Shown here: in pieces, positions 6,774-9,861 of the stretch
Layout: each line of letters starts with the position of its first letter
How positions within the stretch are numbered: the first letter of the stretch is position 1
Assembly: GCA_030668425.1 (NCBI GenBank)
Contig: DAOUTY010000050.1
Span: 1-9,861, forward strand
Length of the DNA: 9,861 nucleotides
Direction of reading: 5' to 3'
Origin: Chloroflexota bacterium
Lineage (GTDB): Bacteria > Chloroflexota > Dehalococcoidia > SZUA-161
The notes under the pieces: generated by a model
Seen by the model: only the letters and a program-made list of their open reading frames with translations
Database searches by the model: none
Told to the model about the DNA's origin: nothing
Position numbers and translations under genes: made by a program

Positions 6774-6805
6774 GTGGTGGGTTTCGCTGCGCTATACCAC
6801 CCTGC
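6774..6805. repeat. REP-like imperfect palindromic repeat
   Basis: GGTGG (6776-6780) pairs with CCACC (6797-6801) around a TTCGCTGCGCT core. The form GGTGGGTTxCGCTGCGCTxxxCCACCCT resembles a dispersed intergenic palindrome that I recall from many bacterial genomes. Only one copy is visible here, so its repeat status rests on recognition rather than on comparison within the window. It lies between the terminator and the SDR gene. Confidence 0.4.
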
Positions 6806-6858
6806 TCGTTGCCCAGTCATCCGCACAAGACATTTCCAAAAAATGGGGAAAGGCGAAA

Positions 6859-7671
6859 TTGAGCAAATTCGATCTCAGGGGGAAAAACGTCCTGATCACC
6901 GGTGCTTCCTCGGGAATTGGCAAGGAGCTTGCGGAGTGTTTCGCCAAGGAGGGCTCCAATCTCTTCCTGGGATGCCACCCCTCAGAAAAGGATACTCTTG
7001 AGGGGTGGGCTGACCAACTTCAGGACAAATACGCAGTCAAAACCGCAACCTTCCCCATCGATCTGTCCCAGGAAAAAGGTCCTGAGAATCTACATGAGGC
7101 GGTCAGGAAATCTGTTAGCAAGATCGATGTGCTGGTCAACAATGCGGGTATTCTGGCCTATGGTAACTTTCATGAGATACCCCTTGAGCGCCAAGAGTTA
7201 ATGATCAAGGTAAATGCGATCGCCTATTTCAAGTTAATGAGGCTCTTTCTCCCGGAGATGATAGCAGCCAAAGAGGGCAGGATCCTCAACGTTGCATCAG
7301 CCGCTGCTTTCCAGCCGACAGCTTTTCATGCCATATACGGCGGAACCAAAGCGTTTGTACAGAGCCTGAGCGAAGCAGTAAACCAGGAGATCAAAGGAAC
7401 CGGAGTGAAGATCTTCACGTTAAATCCCTCATATACCGATACGCCGATCCTGAAGAGCGGGGGCTTCCCCGAGAAAGTCTGGTGGTATAAAATCAGCGGC
7501 TTCAGTGACCCTGCCGTTATAGCTCGTAAAGCCATAAAGGCTTTTAAGGAGGAAAAGGCAGTCTACATCCCCGGCATGATAAACTGGTTTGTTCATTCCA
7601 TATTGATCAGGTTTGTACCTCGAAGGCTCACCAATGCCATATCCTACTGGGGATTGAGAGCCAGGGGCTAG
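6859..7671 (+). CDS. Classical short-chain dehydrogenase/reductase (SDR)
   Basis: A 270-residue NAD(P)-dependent oxidoreductase with a complete classical SDR motif set. The cofactor loop TGASSGIG is at 14-21 and NNAG at 94-97. The active-site tetrad is N119 (VNAIAYF), S147 (NVASAAA), Y160 and K164 (YGGTK). The LNPSYTDTP stretch (188-196) matches the cofactor-facing loop after the active site. The C-terminal 40 residues, with WFVHSILIRFVP, are hydrophobic and basic and may contact a membrane or a lipid substrate. The start is TTG, supported by GGGGAAAGG (6845-6853) 5 nt upstream; the nearby ATG at 6843 is in another frame. It could oxidise a hydroxyacyl or alcohol intermediate, but the substrate is not determinable. 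The next gene follows after 18 bp, so they form a pair. Confidence 0.9.
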   Translation: MSKFDLRGKNVLITGASSGIGKELAECFAKEGSNLFLGCHPSEKDTLEGWADQLQDKYAVKTATFPIDLSQEKGPENLHEAVRKSVSKIDVLVNNAGILAYGNFHEIPLERQELMIKVNAIAYFKLMRLFLPEMIAAKEGRILNVASAAAFQPTAFHAIYGGTKAFVQSLSEAVNQEIKGTGVKIFTLNPSYTDTPILKSGGFPEKVWWYKISGFSDPAVIARKAIKAFKEEKAVYIPGMINWFVHSILIRFVPRRLTNAISYWGLRARG

Positions 7672-7689
7672 ACTGGATTGGACAGAAGC

Positions 7690-8634
7690 ATGGAGAGAGT
7701 ATTCATAACTGGTGCATCCGGATACATCGCGGGGAAATTGCTGTCCCTTCTGAGTGGCAAAACAGAAGTCAAACAGATAGTAGGGATCGACATCAAAGAG
7801 CCCTCCATCAGTCTGGAGAAGTTCACTTTCTACAAGAAAGACGTGAGGGAACCGGTTGACCATATACTCAAAGACCACGACATAGATACGGTTGTTCATA
7901 CAGCGTACATCGTTCCTCCGATCCATGACGAAAAGCTGATGGAGGATGTCAATGTCAATGGCACCAGGAATATCCTCTCTGCGTGTTCCGAAGCTGGCGT
8001 GAAGCAGCTTCTCTATACAAGCTCAGCTACAGCGTATGGCTTTCACCCAGACAATGACCACCCCCTGACTGAGGATAGCCCGCTCAGAGGAAACGACGAT
8101 TTTACCTACAGCAAGACCAAGAAAGAGATCGAGGGCATTTTCTCGGAATTCGTCACTGCGAATCCGGAGATCGCCGTTACCATAATACGGCCAGCTTTCG
8201 TTGTAGGTCCAGGTTTCGATGACCCGCTTGCCCGTCACTTGAGAAAGAAGGTTGTGCTTCTGCCCTCAAATACTCAACCCTTCCAGTTTGTCCATGAGGA
8301 TGATCTGATTGAGATTATCTATCTCCTTTTGAAAAAGGGGGCGGCGGGTGCGTTCAACGTTGGTGCGGATGGAACCGTTACCTCTGACGAAACGGTGGGG
8401 TTGCTGGGGAATATACAGGTAAGGCTTCCTTTCCATCTGATGTATTTACTAACGGGGCTGGCATGGAATCTGCGGCTTTCGTTTATCACTGAGTTCCCCG
8501 GCCCCGCCCTGAATATGGCGCGGTATTCCTGGGTCGTCTCAAATGAGAAGCTAAAAGAAGAACTCAACTATCAGTACAAGTATACTTCTCTTGAGGCATA
8601 CAGGGATTTCGCAGAATACGTGAAAAGGCGTTGA
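7690..8634 (+). CDS. Extended SDR, NAD-dependent epimerase/3-beta-HSD type
   Basis: A 314-residue extended SDR. The Rossmann loop TGASGYIAG (7-15) is near the N-terminus, with alanine at the third glycine position. The NVNGTRN segment (88-94) is typical of the epimerase/dehydratase group. The active site is S111-S112 in YTSSATAYG plus Y140 and K144 in YSKTK, and RPAFVVGPG (167-175) is the usual substrate-domain entry. The frame is open to a TTG at 7678, but the ATG at 7690 puts the glycine loop at the normal distance from the N-terminus, so it is preferred. Neither start has a strong SD. The segment PFHLMYLLTGLAWNLRL near the C-terminus is hydrophobic. The family includes sugar epimerases and 3-beta-hydroxysteroid-type dehydrogenases; which applies cannot be decided here. 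It is likely co-transcribed with the preceding SDR. Confidence 0.87.
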   Translation: MERVFITGASGYIAGKLLSLLSGKTEVKQIVGIDIKEPSISLEKFTFYKKDVREPVDHILKDHDIDTVVHTAYIVPPIHDEKLMEDVNVNGTRNILSACSEAGVKQLLYTSSATAYGFHPDNDHPLTEDSPLRGNDDFTYSKTKKEIEGIFSEFVTANPEIAVTIIRPAFVVGPGFDDPLARHLRKKVVLLPSNTQPFQFVHEDDLIEIIYLLLKKGAAGAFNVGADGTVTSDETVGLLGNIQVRLPFHLMYLLTGLAWNLRLSFITEFPGPALNMARYSWVVSNEKLKEELNYQYKYTSLEAYRDFAEYVKRR

Positions 8635-8687
8635 AACTGCATATTTCCGCTGGGCAATCGCCAAGATCAAGACAGAAGCAGCCCAGG

Positions 8688-9861
8688 CTACTCGTAGACC
8701 TTCTCCTCCGCCTCCTCCGCTTCCAGTGCATCAGCCTCCACATCCCGGCTCTCGTCGCCGCGGGCCAAGAGGTCGCGGTAGTACTCATGCTGGATTATCA
8801 GGTTCATTACCTCGTTGGTGCCGGTCCATATCATGGCCAGCCTGGTGTCGCGCAGCATGCGCTCGATGGGATACACACTGGTGTAGCCGATGCCGCCCAT
8901 GATCTGCATGGCATCGTTCACCACCTCCCAGGCAACGTCGGTACAGAACTTCTTGGCCTCGGAGACCATGCGCCGTGCAAGCCTGCGGTCGAGGCCTTTG
9001 TCGATAGTCATCGCCGTAGTGTGAACCAGTGAGCTTGCAGCATCGATCTTGGTAACACTGTCAGCAACCTTGAAGCTCACCGCTTGAAAGTCCCTGATCC
9101 TGCTGCCGAAGGCTTTCCTCTTGTCGCTGTAGCGCGCGGCGATCTCGAGGGCGCTACGCGCTATGCCCAAGCTGCCAGCGGCACTGGTCATCCTCTCCGG
9201 GATCATCATCCGGTAAAAGATCTCCCCGCCCTGTCCTTCTCTTCCGATGATGTTCTCCTCGGGAACCTTGACATCACGGAACAGTATCCTCCCCGCCCCA
9301 CCTCCCCGTGTCCCCATCAGCCCGTAAAGATGCTTCACCTCCACCCCCATGTCCTTCTCCACGACAAACAAGCTCAGCGATTCGCGAGCAGGGCCCTCAG
9401 GGTCAGTCTTGGCGTAGACCAGGAAGTAGTCCGCCCCCTCGGCACCCACTACGAATCGCTTCTGCCCCGTTAGGAAGTAGTGACCGCCATCCCTGCGAGC
9501 CACAGTGGTAGCGCCGAAGAAGTCAGAGCCGCCGCGGGGCTCAGTCAGCGCCTCCGCACAGCACAGCTTGGCCTGGAGGGTTGATTGGAGATATTTCCGC
9601 TTCTGCTCCTCTCTCCCGAATACCTGGAAAGCCTCGCCGCAGATGCTAACCAGCGAGTAGAGACACCCGAGGGACAAGGGCAATACTCCCCCCTCCTCGA
9701 GGGCAATAATCTCGTCTTCCCATCCCAGCCCTCTACCGCCGTATTCCGGGGAGAAACGAATGCCGAGCAACTTTCTCCTGGCAGCATCCTCCAGGAATTG
9801 CCTGGGATATTTCACCTTGTCGGCGTCCATGTCCAGGAGTAGCTGACGGGGTACAGCCTTG
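8688..9861 (-). CDS. Acyl-CoA dehydrogenase (second), N-terminus cut by window edge
   Basis: A minus-strand acyl-CoA dehydrogenase whose frame stays open to the right edge. An internal ATG at 9830 gives 380 residues, but KAVPRQLLLD precedes it and the N-terminal helix is short, so the true start lies beyond the window. Numbering from that Met, the flavin motif ALTEPRGGSD is at 94-103, the beta-domain includes YFLTGQKRFVVG (118-129), and QIMGGIGYTSVYPIERMLRD (309-328) lies near the C-terminus. The usual YEGT catalytic glutamate is replaced: the sequence is IWTGTNEVM, with T336 at that place. E212 in PERMTSAAGSLGIARSALE aligns with the base used by isovaleryl- and long-chain acyl-CoA dehydrogenases. 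The last 22 residues are acidic and low in complexity. It is convergent with the epimerase-type gene. Confidence 0.88.
   Translation of the reverse strand, partial: KAVPRQLLLDMDADKVKYPRQFLEDAARRKLLGIRFSPEYGGRGLGWEDEIIALEEGGVLPLSLGCLYSLVSICGEAFQVFGREEQKRKYLQSTLQAKLCCAEALTEPRGGSDFFGATTVARRDGGHYFLTGQKRFVVGAEGADYFLVYAKTDPEGPARESLSLFVVEKDMGVEVKHLYGLMGTRGGGAGRILFRDVKVPEENIIGREGQGGEIFYRMMIPERMTSAAGSLGIARSALEIAARYSDKRKAFGSRIRDFQAVSFKVADSVTKIDAASSLVHTTAMTIDKGLDRRLARRMVSEAKKFCTDVAWEVVNDAMQIMGGIGYTSVYPIERMLRDTRLAMIWTGTNEVMNLIIQHEYYRDLLARGDESRDVEADALEAEEAEEKVYE

Noticed and set aside
7678..7689. TTG start at 7678 for the extended SDR
   Set aside because: It adds four residues before a normal N-terminus and has no clear SD; ATG 7690 puts the glycine loop at the usual place. 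The difference is small.
7429..7926. 165-residue minus-strand reading frame across the two SDR genes
   Set aside because: Antisense to two genes with full motif sets; the translation resembles no family I know.
8650..8686. Inverted repeat CTGGGC / GCCCAG between the convergent genes
   Set aside because: Only 6 bp with a 25-nt loop and no T-run; too weak to call a terminator, although a shared terminator would be expected here.
8631..9032. 133-residue plus-strand reading frame after the extended SDR
   Set aside because: It is antisense to the end of the second acyl-CoA dehydrogenase and has no family features.
1..9861. CRISPR arrays, tRNA or rRNA genes, transposases, phage genes, defence systems
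   Set aside because: No repeat-spacer pattern, RNA gene signature or mobile-element protein was seen in either strand.

Overview
The window is bacterial: dense genes, strong AGGAGG-type Shine-Dalgarno (SD) sites, mixed ATG, GTG and TTG starts, and intrinsic-terminator hairpins. It reads as a fatty-acyl or other carboxylic-acid catabolism locus. The gene mix (tandem DUF2148 iron-sulfur proteins, a CaiC-type CoA ligase, several acyl-CoA dehydrogenases, an SCP2-class thiolase) fits anaerobic lineages such as Dehalococcoidia (Chloroflexota) or sulfate-reducing and syntrophic deltaproteobacteria. That assignment is an inference from gene content; nothing here fixes the taxon.

Layout. Positions 1-704 have no convincing gene. 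They hold several short hairpins, a terminator-like stem followed by a T-rich run (401-440) and a sigma70-like promoter candidate (458-487). A same-strand cluster follows: an SCP2-like lipid-binding protein (705-1097), two consecutive DUF2148 ferredoxin-domain proteins (1118-1795 and 1824-2480) and an acyl-CoA ligase (2498-4111). After a 119-bp gap come an acyl-CoA dehydrogenase (4231-5469) and an overlapping SCP2-class thiolase (about 5466-6707). A near-perfect hairpin terminator (6723-6754) and a REP-like palindromic repeat separate these from a second pair: a classical short-chain dehydrogenase (6859-7671) and an extended SDR of the epimerase/3-beta-HSD type (7690-8634). A second acyl-CoA dehydrogenase is convergent on the minus strand and runs off the right edge (8688-9861).

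How the genes may work together (inference). The ligase activates an acid to its CoA thioester. The dehydrogenases make the enoyl-CoA, the SDRs could oxidise a hydroxyl intermediate, and the thiolase cleaves the 3-ketoacyl-CoA. The SCP2-like protein could present a hydrophobic substrate, and the Fe-S DUF2148 proteins could handle electrons. No enoyl-CoA hydratase, classical 3-hydroxyacyl-CoA dehydrogenase or ETF is in the window, so the pathway is incomplete here.

Most notable points: a likely non-canonical AUA start for the thiolase, placed exactly behind a perfect SD; an SCP2 domain and an SCP2-class thiolase as separate genes of one cluster; a tandem DUF2148 pair inside a beta-oxidation cluster; and two acyl-CoA dehydrogenases that each lack the usual MCAD-position catalytic glutamate.
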